Positions 26,613-35,370 of a DNA stretch of 64,000 nucleotides are shown here, in pieces (within the stretch, counting starts at the first letter, position 1; each line of letters opens with the position of its first letter). The position numbers were made by a program, and so were the translations under genes. Location of the stretch: positions 51,589-115,588 of the forward strand of contig LAZY01000016.1 in the NCBI GenBank assembly GCA_001013295.1, read 5' to 3'. The notes beneath the pieces were generated by a model. The model saw only the letters and a program-made list of their open reading frames with translations. It did not search any database and was not told where the DNA came from. This stretch comes from Chryseobacterium indologenes (lineage in GTDB: Bacteria; Bacteroidota; Bacteroidia; Flavobacteriales; Weeksellaceae).

Positions 26613-27455
26613 ATGAAAAAAATTATCTTTTTTATAATTCTTGCTTTTCTAAGCAATATTGTATGTTTGAGTGCACAGACAAGCACGGTTACTTTTGAAA
26701 ATGCATCCGGCGGTACCACTTCCTTTACTGATAATGGATATGTTTTCAATATTGTTTCACAGGCCGGAACTTTTAGAATTCAGTCTAATTATCCGAATAC
26801 CGGATGGAATGGGACAGCCAATGACAACGTCTACATCGACAATACCGGAACAACCAATATCAATTCGCCTTCTTTCAGTGTTAAGAGCACTGCCTCATTC
26901 AAGGTATCCAAATTCTGGGTGTTTTTAAGCAATACTTCTTTAAACCAATCTACCTCATCCGGAACTTTGATTATTACCGGGAAACTAAATGGAGTTACCC
27001 AATTTACCACCACCAAAACATCAGGTTTTAATACGACATTCAATGCTACGGCGGGAACAACAGGAGTGTATAACGGATTTACCCTCATCGACCTTGCCAC
27101 CCTTAATAATCAGAATAACAGCAATACGGTGATTGACGAGATCCAGCTGCAATCAACCGGCGGTTATGTTTATATGTGTCTTGACGCGTTTACATGGTCA
27201 AAAATTCAGACATTGGGAACTTCAGAAAGTCTGACTCAAGAAAAAGCAGCCATATATCCCAACCCTACTTCCGGAATCTTACATCTCAATTTGGAAAAAA
27301 GCAGTAAAATCACTTTATATGATCCATCCGGAAAACCTGTAAAATCAGCAGAAGCTGTAAAAGGTGAAAACAGGATGGATATTACGGATTTACCAGATGG
27401 AATGTACCTTATGAAAACGGATATACAAAGCTATAAAATCATTAAAAAGAACTAA
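26613..27455 (+). CDS. Secreted T9SS protein with C-terminal sorting domain
   Basis: 280-residue exported protein. Signal peptide ends near LSAQ (residue 22). A beta-sandwich like domain of about 180 residues is rich in Thr, Ser, Asn and contains FENASGGTTSFTDNGYVF and VIDEIQLQSTGGYVYMCLDAFTW, resembling a carbohydrate-binding-like jelly roll. The last 70 residues form a T9SS sorting domain: AIYPNPTSGILHLNL, ITLYDPSGKPVKS and LPDGMYLMKT...KIIKKN. Ligand unknown. Single gene with a strong terminator. Confidence 0.85.
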   Translation: MKKIIFFIILAFLSNIVCLSAQTSTVTFENASGGTTSFTDNGYVFNIVSQAGTFRIQSNYPNTGWNGTANDNVYIDNTGTTNINSPSFSVKSTASFKVSKFWVFLSNTSLNQSTSSGTLIITGKLNGVTQFTTTKTSGFNTTFNATAGTTGVYNGFTLIDLATLNNQNNSNTVIDEIQLQSTGGYVYMCLDAFTWSKIQTLGTSESLTQEKAAIYPNPTSGILHLNLEKSSKITLYDPSGKPVKSAEAVKGENRMDITDLPDGMYLMKTDIQSYKIIKKN

Positions 27456-27490
27456 CCTCAACCCATACAAGTATCCTATAGCAGGTATTG

Positions 27491-27520
27491 AAAAAACCGA
27501 CAGAGGTCTGTCGGTTTTTT
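27491..27520. terminator. Bidirectional terminator
   Basis: AAAAAACCGACAG / CTGTCGGTTTTTT: perfect 13-bp stem with a 4-nt loop and T runs on both strands, between the convergent T9SS gene and the PhnB-like gene. Confidence 0.9.
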
Positions 27521-27543
27521 ATATTTTTACATCAAGATAAATT

Positions 27544-27993
27544 CTATGGATGTTGTTGCATTTTCGCAGGATCATCATAATTAACCATCCAGTTGATCCC
27601 GAATTGATCGGTAAACATTCCGAAATAAGCTCCCCAGAAAGTATCTGCCAACGCCATTGTTACCTGTCCGCCTGCAGAAAGACCGTCAAATAATTTACCG
27701 GCTTCTTCTTTGGATTCTGCATTGATAGAAATGGAGTAATTATTACCTTGCTTAAAGTTCGATGCCCATTCACCTCCTGTATCACTTCCCATCAATACCG
27801 TTTCTTTAGAGATTGGAAGGGAAACGTGCATGATTTTGTCCTTATCTTCTTCAGGCATTTCCTGTCCTTCCATCGGAGGCATTTCTCCAAAAGTTCCGAT
27901 ATAAGGGTATTCACCTCCGAAAACTGATTTGTAGAAATCGAATGCTTCTCTGCAGTTTCCATTAAATGTCAAGTAGACGTTTACTGTTGCCAT
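27544..27993 (-). CDS. VOC family protein, PhnB-like
   Basis: 149-residue VOC protein with the PhnB-type pattern YLTFNGNCREAFDFYKSVFGGE at the start, ISINAESKEEAGKLFDGLSAGGQVTM and FWGAYFGMFTDQFGINWMVNYD near the end. Similar to proteins loosely named 3-demethylubiquinone methyltransferase-like; no catalytic evidence. It precedes nothing in an operon but shares direction with another VOC gene 53 nt upstream. Confidence 0.87.
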   Translation of the reverse strand: MATVNVYLTFNGNCREAFDFYKSVFGGEYPYIGTFGEMPPMEGQEMPEEDKDKIMHVSLPISKETVLMGSDTGGEWASNFKQGNNYSISINAESKEEAGKLFDGLSAGGQVTMALADTFWGAYFGMFTDQFGINWMVNYDDPAKMQQHP

Positions 27994-28046
27994 GATTGTT
28001 TTTTATTAGTTAAGTTTTTTAAAGATATAATACCTCAGTCATTGCA

Positions 28047-28418
28047 TTACCTGTGCTGGTCAATCAGGATCATATTTCCATCCGGATCTTTCAGATAGAT
28101 ATGCTCAGGTCCGGAGGTTGTTTCATCCGCGTCTCTGTCAAGCTCCACTCCACTTTCCTTCAGGCGCTTCTGAATGACCCGTACGTCATCAAAAGACTCC
28201 AGATTCTGGGCATTTTCATCCCATCCCGGATTGAAGGTCAGCATATTTCCATCGAACATGGCCTGGAAAAGCCCTATCAGGGTAGATCCGTTTTTCATGA
28301 TCAAATAATTTTGTTCCAAAGCTCCTGCCATCGTTGTAAAACCTAGTTTTTCATAAAATTCTCTGGATTTCTGAAGGTCTTTTACACTTAGACTGAGTGA
28401 AAATGCTCCTAATTTCAT
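28047..28418 (-). CDS. VOC family glyoxalase-like protein
   Basis: 123-residue single VOC domain: LSVKDLQKSREFYEKLGF at the start and TTSGPEHIYLKDPDGNMILIDQHR at the end, the usual paired beta-alpha-beta-beta-beta modules. Metal and substrate unknown. Distinct subfamily from the neighbouring PhnB-like gene. Confidence 0.85.
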   Translation of the reverse strand: MKLGAFSLSLSVKDLQKSREFYEKLGFTTMAGALEQNYLIMKNGSTLIGLFQAMFDGNMLTFNPGWDENAQNLESFDDVRVIQKRLKESGVELDRDADETTSGPEHIYLKDPDGNMILIDQHR

Positions 28419-28484
28419 AAAGTTATTATTGAATTGTTTTAAAATTGAGATTCAAACAGAGCGGTCCGTTTTTACGAATATCTC

Positions 28485-28955
28485 TTACTGATTTTTCAGT
28501 TTGGTTTTAAAATCCAGGGTTCCGTCATAGCTTTTCCAATCCCCGGTCAGTTCGATATATTGTCCTTCAACGGTTTCCGTTTTCCTGTTCCATTTGAAGT
28601 TGTAGGTAAATTTTCCTTTCAAAACTCCGGAATGCTTCCCTTTATTCTCCTCAGCCAATTCATATTCTCCGAATATTGTTCCCTGTCTCTTGGCATCTTT
28701 ATACTTTGAAATGGTTATCTTTCCTTCGAATTTTGAATAATTGGTATCTACCAGAGAATATCCGGATACAAAATATTCCTGATCATTCTTTTTATTCTGC
28801 TCAGAAATATTGATCATCAGTTTAAGTTCCTGACCTTTATTCCCGATTGTGCCTATATAAGGTTTACTATTGTTCAGCCAGGTATTTGAAATATCCGGCA
28901 TCTGAGCCCATGCAAAATGAGCTGTAAAGAGAAAAAGTAATAAAAATTTTTTCAT
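28485..28955 (-). CDS. Secreted hypothetical protein
   Basis: About 156-residue exported protein, signal peptide ending AWAQ. The mature part has alternating strands (GQELKLMINISEQNKK, YFVSGYSLVDTNYSKFEGKITISKY, LKGKFTYNFKWNRKTETVEGQYIELTG), suggesting a small beta barrel or lipocalin-like fold. No family recognised. Start at 28955 is chosen because the longer form starts inside the stop region of the DUF1569 gene; spacing of 10 nt suggests co-transcription. Confidence 0.65.
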   Translation of the reverse strand: MKKFLLLFLFTAHFAWAQMPDISNTWLNNSKPYIGTIGNKGQELKLMINISEQNKKNDQEYFVSGYSLVDTNYSKFEGKITISKYKDAKRQGTIFGEYELAEENKGKHSGVLKGKFTYNFKWNRKTETVEGQYIELTGDWKSYDGTLDFKTKLKNQ

Positions 28956-28965
28956 ATTGTGATTT

Positions 28966-29421
28966 TTAAACGCCAAACTGAGCCAAGTGGTGATTCAGAT
29001 GCTTGGCAAACATATTATTCCATTCTTGAGCATTCAATTTCCCAAAAGAGAAAGACTCTTTACCATCAAAAGCATCTGCCCCCAACTGTTGCGTCTTTTG
29101 GATGAAACCGATCAGTCTTGTTTTTTCTTCATGGAAGTTTTTTCTGCCGGTAATTAAAAACTGTGGCGCTGTAGGAGAATCTCTGGGATAGGCTTTCTCT
29201 CCTACTACTTTAGACTTTACAAAAGTCTTCAAAATAAATTTTGCAATAGATCCCGGTTTTTTGTGTTTTTCGGGCTCATAGACCATTTCATAGGTGATAC
29301 AGCAATGTGCCAACATCTGATCTACCGTCATTTTACCCCACAATCCGTGAGTATCTTCTACAAGTCTGTTTATCCTATCAATATAGTTTTGAGCGTCTTT
29401 TACGTCAAATACATTTTCCAT
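28966..29421 (-). CDS. DUF1569 (DinB-like) protein
   Basis: 151-residue helical protein: GKMTVDQMLAHCCITYEMV near 30-50 and AFSFGKLNAQEWNNMFAKHLNHHLAQFGV-like end, with His residues in the positions typical of the DinB/YfiT four-helix metal-binding fold. The family function is unknown. Upstream gene of a two-gene unit with the 28485 secreted protein. Confidence 0.82.
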   Translation of the reverse strand: MENVFDVKDAQNYIDRINRLVEDTHGLWGKMTVDQMLAHCCITYEMVYEPEKHKKPGSIAKFILKTFVKSKVVGEKAYPRDSPTAPQFLITGRKNFHEEKTRLIGFIQKTQQLGADAFDGKESFSFGKLNAQEWNNMFAKHLNHHLAQFGV

Positions 29422-29749
29422 ATACGATCTGTTTTTACTACAGACAAATATATCAGTTTTTTTGATTGATTTTATAGTCGGTGGAAAAAATTGAGAGTTG
29501 TTGGTTACTGGATTCGGGTTGCGGGTTTAATGGTTAAATGTGGAGACAAAGGCTAAGAAGTGATATGGAATGTATGATACCGATTTTCGAATTTGCAGGT
29601 CTCGGGTGATAGAATATAGAGTTAAGCGATGTGGTTATTTTTTACTGCTATTTTAAATTATTTAACTCAATGAAAACCAAACGTCTAAACACTCATCATT
29701 TACTAACCAGAAACTAAAAAACTAGCAGCCAGCAACTAAAAAAAGAAAA
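29422..29749. other. Intergenic region with low-complexity repeats
   Basis: 328 bp, no gene seen. The last 100 bp contain short ACTAAAAAACTAGCAGCC / CAGCAACTAAAAA near-repeats, and the middle has GTTGGTTACTGGATTCGGGTTGCGGG. These look like spent repeat sequence rather than coding DNA. Confidence 0.4.
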
Positions 29750-30958
29750 CTATTCAACATCTTCCTGAGAAGTATTCTCAACCGCAATTTCCTGTGGAGC
29801 AGCTTTTTTGAAAATAAACCAAAGTTTGATCTTTAAAGCAATCCAGCCTATCACAGCGTATACCACTAAAAGGATACTCAAATGTTTCAGGTAAGGGAAT
29901 GTAAGTTCTACTGAACCTTTTTGAATTAATAATATTTTGAAAGCCTGTAAAAAAGGGGTCAGCGGAATAATATTAGCGATAAACTGAACGAAAGCAGGCA
30001 TCGCATTCAAAGGCCATGTAAAACCACTGATAATGAAAGCCGGTGAAGCAATAACCATAAGGATCTGCGTAGCCTTCAATGCATCAGGAATCAGAATACT
30101 GATAAATACTCCCAAAAATGAGACCGATCCTACAAAAACGGCTGTCAGCAAAATAAAATTGAGTATTCCTTCCGGCATCGGAACATGGAAAATCATGTGC
30201 ATAAAGTAATAAATACCTACAATGAGAATAGAAAATACCCAGATAGGAATTACTTTTATGAGCATGGTTGGGAACGCCCATTTTTTCATTTTCAGGTATT
30301 CTTTAACGAAGGAACCTCTTTCAAATTCTGCCGCAAAACTTACCGCCATTGCCAACAGGATTACCTGCTGTAAAACTACCGCCAGCATTGCCGGCCACAT
30401 AAAGATCAGGTAGTTTCCGGTGGTATTGAAAAGGGTAATATAATTGGCTTTGAAAGGCTCGTATTGGGTAGCCGCCTTTGCTGCAGGCATTCCTGCTTTC
30501 TGTAATGCTTTGATGGAAGCTCCTGCAGAGAATGTTCCTATGGTAAGCTGAAGTGCTTTGGAGGCAAAATTGGCTGTTAAAACGTTTCCAGTATTGATGT
30601 AAACATTCAGTTCCGGATACTTTTTCTGAAGCATATCACCTTCAAATCTGGAAGGAATAATCACTACCGCTGCCGCTTCATGCCTGATCACTTCGTCTTT
30701 AATACTCAGTGGCTCCTGTAAATATCTGATGATTTTGATGCTCTTATTGTCATCCAACATCTCTGTCAACTGGTTAGACAAAGGGGTATTGTCTCTGTCG
30801 ATTACCAGTACAGGTGTATTTTCAACTTTTCCGCTTTTATAGACAAACCCCAGCAAGGTTGCATAAAATACCGGTGCCAAAAAGAACACGGTCCTTAAGG
30901 TAGAATTGCCTATAAAAAGTTTAAACTCACGTTTTAAAAGACGGAAAAATTCTTTCAT
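29750..30958 (-). CDS. ABC-2 type transporter permease
   Basis: 402-residue inner-membrane protein of the ABC2_membrane_3 (YhhJ/YbhS-like) type: one N-terminal helix (about 20-40), a large periplasmic domain with TPVLVIDRDNTPLSNQLTEML and YPELNVYINTGN, then five helices from about 175 to 375, and a charged tail. Third gene of an export operon with TolC and a membrane-fusion protein. No ATP-binding subunit gene is present in the operon, so it either uses an ATPase encoded elsewhere or works differently. Confidence 0.88.
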   Translation of the reverse strand: MKEFFRLLKREFKLFIGNSTLRTVFFLAPVFYATLLGFVYKSGKVENTPVLVIDRDNTPLSNQLTEMLDDNKSIKIIRYLQEPLSIKDEVIRHEAAAVVIIPSRFEGDMLQKKYPELNVYINTGNVLTANFASKALQLTIGTFSAGASIKALQKAGMPAAKAATQYEPFKANYITLFNTTGNYLIFMWPAMLAVVLQQVILLAMAVSFAAEFERGSFVKEYLKMKKWAFPTMLIKVIPIWVFSILIVGIYYFMHMIFHVPMPEGILNFILLTAVFVGSVSFLGVFISILIPDALKATQILMVIASPAFIISGFTWPLNAMPAFVQFIANIIPLTPFLQAFKILLIQKGSVELTFPYLKHLSILLVVYAVIGWIALKIKLWFIFKKAAPQEIAVENTSQEDVE

Positions 30959-31041
30959 CTGTATATTTTTATATTATTAATGGCCAGGTGGAACTTAGAT
31001 TTATTATTCATTTTCATTCATCCATCCTGCTCCATTTCATA

Positions 31042-32001
31042 TTACTTCAGGATAACATTAGCGTTTACCAAAATACTTTTGGCCTTATCCATATCTTTAG
31101 GTTTCACTTTGATCTCATAGATCGCATCCTGAAGCTGGTAATCAGGATAAGCAGTGGTAATATCCGCATACTTGGTCAACTGCTTGATGTAGACAATATT
31201 TCCTGTCAGGTTTTCTTTATTGTATACCACCTGCATATTCACTTCCTGCCCTTTCTTGTATTTTGAGATTGCACTTTCAGGAATGGTAAATCTGAAATAG
31301 GTACTTTCCGGAATATATCCGTTGAACAGGGCAAAACCGGCAGTGGCTAATTCACCCGTATTCAGGCTTATAGTTTCTATTTCCATGTTGTTGGTGGCAA
31401 TGATGTATCTTTCGGAATAGGCTACATTAGCTTCCTGCAATGCTCCTTTGGCCTGAGATGCCTGCCCTGCTGCCATTTCCACTTTTTCGAAACGGGTTCC
31501 TCTTTTTACATCATCCAGTTCTGCTACTACTGCATCGTATTGCGCTTTTGCACCCTGAAGTTTTGCATAAATTTCATCATGAGCCTGTGGAGACATTAAG
31601 CTGTCACGGAACATATTATTGGCTCTGCGATACGATTTCTGAGCAAATTCGTACTGTTCTTTCAATCCTTTATATTTAGCCTGCAACTGTCTCATCTGAT
31701 CTGCAGTCGCTCCGTTCTTAGCCATCTGCTCCTGAGCCGTCGCCGCACTTACAGCGCCCTGAGCCTGTGCTATTTTTGCGGAAACCTCCGGAACATCAAG
31801 CTGTGCCAGTGTATCTCCTTTTTTTACGGTCTGACCTTCGGAAACGTATATTTTTAAAATTCTTCCTGTTACTTTAGGAGCAAAAGAGATGACATCCTTT
31901 TTGGTTTTTCCTTCAGGGTCTTTGATTTTTTCATCTTTTTTGTCACAGCTCCCCATCAAAAACAGAGCAGCAAAGAGTATAGCTATATTTTTATGCATCA
32001 T
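31042..32001 (-). CDS. HlyD/AcrA-type membrane fusion lipoprotein
   Basis: 319-residue periplasmic adaptor with lipobox Cys19. The biotinyl-lipoyl halves (VTGRILKIYVSEGQTVKKGDTLAQLD and later ATNNMEIETISLNTGELA) flank a coiled-coil hairpin at about 80-185, then a beta-barrel domain with ESTYFRFTIPESAISKYKKGQEVNMQV. It joins the inner-membrane permease to the TolC channel. Gaps of 8 nt to TolC and 83 nt to the permease support one operon. Confidence 0.92.
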   Translation of the reverse strand: MMHKNIAILFAALFLMGSCDKKDEKIKDPEGKTKKDVISFAPKVTGRILKIYVSEGQTVKKGDTLAQLDVPEVSAKIAQAQGAVSAATAQEQMAKNGATADQMRQLQAKYKGLKEQYEFAQKSYRRANNMFRDSLMSPQAHDEIYAKLQGAKAQYDAVVAELDDVKRGTRFEKVEMAAGQASQAKGALQEANVAYSERYIIATNNMEIETISLNTGELATAGFALFNGYIPESTYFRFTIPESAISKYKKGQEVNMQVVYNKENLTGNIVYIKQLTKYADITTAYPDYQLQDAIYEIKVKPKDMDKAKSILVNANVILK

Positions 32002-32009
32002 TTTAATTT

Positions 32010-33428
32010 TTAAGGGATTAAATAAAGTTTGGCAATATCCAGTTCCTGAGTAGACCTCATCAGTTCTATTCCCGCTCTTCTCTGGTTGAAAACGGCATTC
32101 TGATATTCAAGTTCAGCAGCTTCAAGGTCATTTTCGGCGTCGATAAGCTGTGAAGATTTGCTCATTCCGTATCTGAATTCCTTTTCTGCCTGTACCAGTG
32201 CACTTTTTGCCAATTCTTTTTCTTTAGCCTTCAGGGTAATCTGTGCCGAGGCAATGTTATAATTGGTCTGATTATTAGCAAGATTTAGGGTCAGCTTTTT
32301 CAACGCATCCTCTTTCTGGTTCTGCAACACTTCTTTTCCGACCTTGGCTGTTTCTTCTGCATGCTTCCCTTCCTTACCGTCAAAGATCTCCCATTTGAAT
32401 CCTACTCCAGCTGTAATCAATGGAAATACATTGATATTATTGGGGCTCCAGTCCAGTTTTTTACCTTCATATCCCAGAACAGGAACTGCCGGAATCACAT
32501 TCTCGGAACTTTTGATACGGTTTCCGTAAAGCCCGATGTAATAAGCGGAAGCCATAAGCTGTACTTTAGGGATCATCCAGGTCTTCTCCGCTTTTATTTT
32601 GTAATCTGCTGCAGTGATCCCATGCTCAAGGGCACGGATTTCGGCTCTCTGCTCGATTCCTTTTTCGGGAGAAAGCAGTTCTACAGGTGACAGTACAGGA
32701 TCAATCATTCTCAGACGTTCTCTGTCTATTCCTGTTAAAATATAAAGCTGGGTAAGAAGCAGTTCTTTTTTTCCTTCGTATTCTATTACTTTGGCATTTA
32801 AAGTGGCTTGAGCAAGCTCGATCTTTTTGTGATCATAAGGAGTGATCAGTCCATAGCCTAAGGCTTTGTCTGCGGTCTTTTTATTAATGTCCAGCCTTTT
32901 TGTACTTTCATCCAGTACTTTTCTGGACTGGTGAATGAGTGCCAGCTGATCGTAAGCACGGGAAAGAGTTGCCACTACCTCATCCTTAGTCTTCTCTAGC
33001 AGAATATCTTCAGACTTTTTCTTTTCCTCTACAGCCTTCTTCAGGTATTTCACCTTACCTCCGGAATACAGGAGCATCTTGGCATCCGCCTTTGCGATCC
33101 CCGAAAATCCGGATACATTGAAGTTATTGTTGAAAGCGCCTTCAGGAATATTGATAAAAGGAGCGAGATTAATTTCCGGCGACGTAAGTCTTGCGGTTCC
33201 ATTGAGGTACCCAGCTTTTCCGCTCAGTTCCAAAGTAGGAAGGAAAATATCTTTCAGCTTATGCTCGTCAAGATCGGTAAGTTTATTTTGGGTAATCTGC
33301 ATTTTGAGGTTCGAATCCCGAACCATAGCACTGTCTAAAAGTTCCTTAAAATCAGGAGCAGACTGTGCCCATCCCAAAGCAGGGAAAGCCAAAAAACTAA
33401 ACGTAAAAATCAATAAATTGTTTTTCAT
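32010..33428 (-). CDS. TolC family outer-membrane efflux protein
   Basis: 472-residue outer-membrane channel protein: signal peptide 1-21 (GWAQ) then two outer-membrane-efflux repeats with long helices, for example DKALGYGLITPYDHKKIELAQATLNAKVIEYEGKK and ALVQAEKEFRYGMSKSSQLIDAENDLEAAELEYQNAVFNQRRA. First gene of the export operon. Substrate unknown; small molecules such as drugs are most likely for this operon type. No regulator is encoded next to it. Confidence 0.93.
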   Translation of the reverse strand: MKNNLLIFTFSFLAFPALGWAQSAPDFKELLDSAMVRDSNLKMQITQNKLTDLDEHKLKDIFLPTLELSGKAGYLNGTARLTSPEINLAPFINIPEGAFNNNFNVSGFSGIAKADAKMLLYSGGKVKYLKKAVEEKKKSEDILLEKTKDEVVATLSRAYDQLALIHQSRKVLDESTKRLDINKKTADKALGYGLITPYDHKKIELAQATLNAKVIEYEGKKELLLTQLYILTGIDRERLRMIDPVLSPVELLSPEKGIEQRAEIRALEHGITAADYKIKAEKTWMIPKVQLMASAYYIGLYGNRIKSSENVIPAVPVLGYEGKKLDWSPNNINVFPLITAGVGFKWEIFDGKEGKHAEETAKVGKEVLQNQKEDALKKLTLNLANNQTNYNIASAQITLKAKEKELAKSALVQAEKEFRYGMSKSSQLIDAENDLEAAELEYQNAVFNQRRAGIELMRSTQELDIAKLYLIP

Positions 33429-33443
33429 GGTTTATGTTTATAA

Positions 33444-33451
33444 CAAATATA
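33444..33451 (-). promoter_or_regulatory. Candidate -7 box for the efflux operon
   Basis: Minus-strand TATATTTG matches TAnnTTTG. It would start transcription about 10 nt before the TolC ATG. No matching -33 TTTG, so low confidence. Confidence 0.3.
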
Positions 33452-33592
33452 ATGCAAAAAAAGTTTAAATCATTAATCATAATCCCACAAAACAGTGAAT
33501 TTAAAACAAGTTTAAAATCTGTTTAAATATAAAGCTCTTTAAAATAAAGTTTTGTACAATCCGTTTAAATGTTAATTAAAAACTAAAAAACT

Positions 33593-34849
33593 TTGAAAAA
33601 AATCATAACTCTACTTTTGTTGTTCCTTTTTTATGCTCTTTTTTCCCAACAAACAGACGGATGCAAGTGTGATGCATTTAAAAAAGCAAAAGACAGTGTT
33701 GTAAAAACATATTCCAACAACAATTATAAAACAAGCAAAAGAAAAGCATTAACACCCCCTTTCAAATTTATCTCTGTAAGATATTTAAAGAAATTCGCCC
33801 GGTCAGAAGATATTACAGACAGTTTAAAAATAAGAATTGCTGAGGCTATCAGTAAAGTCCCTGACAGTATGAAATATAAAACGGAGAATTCTGTCACAAA
33901 AGCAGAATTTGCAAAGCAGTATGGAGACATCCCCCGTCCTCTAATTATTAAAACCGGTAAGCTAAAAGATACAATTGCCATATTATATCAGAGTCATTTT
34001 TTTTTCAACTCTAAGTATTATCTGAGAATTTCAACAGATAATGGTAAAACATGGAAGAACTTTTATACCGGACTGCAAGACAACAACCATTATATTTTTA
34101 AAAGGAATTCTCAGTTTCCTTTATGGAAAGACTCCAATCATCTACAGATTGAAGCGGATGTTGTAAGAATGACATCACCATTAACTTTTCCCGGTGGCGG
34201 ACCTGATTATGAAACATTAAAAAATAATGCTCTGATCACCATCCATCTTGATGAGATCTTAAAAGATTCTGATGGAGACGGATTTAATGATCTTGAAGAA
34301 AGATTGGAGCTTTTTACCAACCCTTTTTCTAAAGATACAGATAATGATGGAATTTCTGATCATGAAGATATAAACCCTAAATATGAAACTATTGACAATG
34401 ATTTCACAAAAGTACTACAGGCAATTATTTATGGAGACTACCCTTGTATAGAGAATCCTATTACATATGAAAGGTCTTTCTTTCTTAATCTAAAAACCTT
34501 CAAAGAGGATCTCGCATCACAAAGAGAAAATAACAGTTTTTATGAAACTAAAAAAAGCTTTCTTGATGAGATAGAATTTAAGGTTATCATCTCTGATGAT
34601 AAAGATCTGAGAAAAATGGATACTTTTGGAGAAAAAGTACTCTTCCTTACCTCAAAAGAATTTTCAGAATATATAAAACAAAATTACAACAACTCATATA
34701 AGTCACACTACACCAAAATTTTCAAATGTGACGATAAAAAAGATACTTATATTTTAGAGTTTAACGGAGTGGTAAGGGGTGAAACTTATATTATTACAAA
34801 AACTTCGGAAGGATGGAATGTGAATATTATAGAGCATTGGATTGCGTAG
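33593..34849 (+). CDS. Exported protein with thrombospondin type 3 calcium repeats
   Basis: 418-residue protein starting with a TTG codon at 33593 (MKKIITLLLLF...), signal peptide to about residue 18. Residues about 221-260 hold two calcium-binding TSP3-like loops (DSDGDGFNDLEERLELFTNP and DTDNDGISDHEDINP). The regions before and after have no recognised fold; the N-terminal part has a possible sugar- or peptide-binding beta region with a LRISTDNGKTWKNFY sialidase/BNR-like motif. Function unknown. Single gene, divergent from the efflux operon. Confidence 0.7.
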   Translation: MKKIITLLLLFLFYALFSQQTDGCKCDAFKKAKDSVVKTYSNNNYKTSKRKALTPPFKFISVRYLKKFARSEDITDSLKIRIAEAISKVPDSMKYKTENSVTKAEFAKQYGDIPRPLIIKTGKLKDTIAILYQSHFFFNSKYYLRISTDNGKTWKNFYTGLQDNNHYIFKRNSQFPLWKDSNHLQIEADVVRMTSPLTFPGGGPDYETLKNNALITIHLDEILKDSDGDGFNDLEERLELFTNPFSKDTDNDGISDHEDINPKYETIDNDFTKVLQAIIYGDYPCIENPITYERSFFLNLKTFKEDLASQRENNSFYETKKSFLDEIEFKVIISDDKDLRKMDTFGEKVLFLTSKEFSEYIKQNYNNSYKSHYTKIFKCDDKKDTYILEFNGVVRGETYIITKTSEGWNVNIIEHWIA

Positions 34850-35109
34850 CCAGCGTGTTGTTTATGATTTAAATTATTATTTTTTTATTACTAAGAGGAA
34901 GGAAATAATCAAAGTTTTTAGTTTAATATGATATTCAAACGAAGTCTTCCTTAATAATAGGTTCAAAAATAAATACTCTCATTGTAATGTATAAGTTTGG
35001 ATTCCTACGGAATGATAAAGTGGGGTTTCAATACATAATGAAAACTAAGATTGCAATGGAGCATAAAAGAGTATAAATTAAATGAAAAAGTTATTTGTAT
35101 CAATAGGAA

Positions 35110-35204
35110 GAGGCTGCCTCAAAAGTACTCCCTCTCTCGGACTCCTGTCTGACAACTCATTTAGAAGATTCTCAAAGCATTAGTTTATCTTTTAAGACAG
35201 CTTC
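35110..35204. repeat. Inverted-repeat (MITE-like) element
   Basis: A 16-nt GAGGCTGCCTCAAAAG at 35110-35125 and CTTTTAAGACAGCTTC at 35189-35204 are inverted copies with 13 of 16 positions matching; about 63 bp lie between them. The ends resemble the GAGGCTGTCTCAAAAG termini often seen at Bacteroidetes insertion or repeat elements. No coding capacity. Confidence 0.5.
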
Positions 35205-35227
35205 TTTTACAAAAAATAAAAATTTTC

Positions 35228-35249
35228 AATTGGCTTTAGCCGAAACTTA
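35228..35249. repeat. REP-like unit, GGCTTTAGCC core
   Basis: CAATTGGCTTTAGCCGAAACTT with the GGCTTTAGCC palindrome, the same core as the pair at 6464-6530. Confidence 0.45.
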
Positions 35250-35310
35250 CAATTGACAGCCATGTAAACCTATTCTCAAAACAAAGCTTCCTTTAAATGA
35301 TCATCGCAAT

Positions 35311-35342
35311 AAAAAAGACTCCCCACATCACTGTGAGAAGCC
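35311..35342 (-). terminator. Terminator after ecotin
   Basis: Minus-strand GGCTTCTCACA / TGTGGGGAGTC stem (with G-U pairs) around a GTGA loop, followed by TTTTTT, about 30 nt past the ecotin stop. Confidence 0.78.
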
Positions 35343-35370
35343 TTCGTTATATAATTATAATAAGCTGATT

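Larger units (their letters stand above)
34850..35370. other. Gene-poor region with an inverted-repeat element
   Basis: 521 bp without a supported gene. It holds the inverted-repeat element at 35110-35204, a REP-like GGCTTTAGCC unit at 35228-35249, and the ecotin terminator at 35311-35342. The first 250 bp are AT-rich and show nothing. Confidence 0.6.

Noticed and set aside
29422..29749. Possible small gene or ncRNA in the gap before the efflux operon
   Set aside because: No start, ribosome site, promoter or stable hairpin with T run supports it; only short low-complexity repeats.
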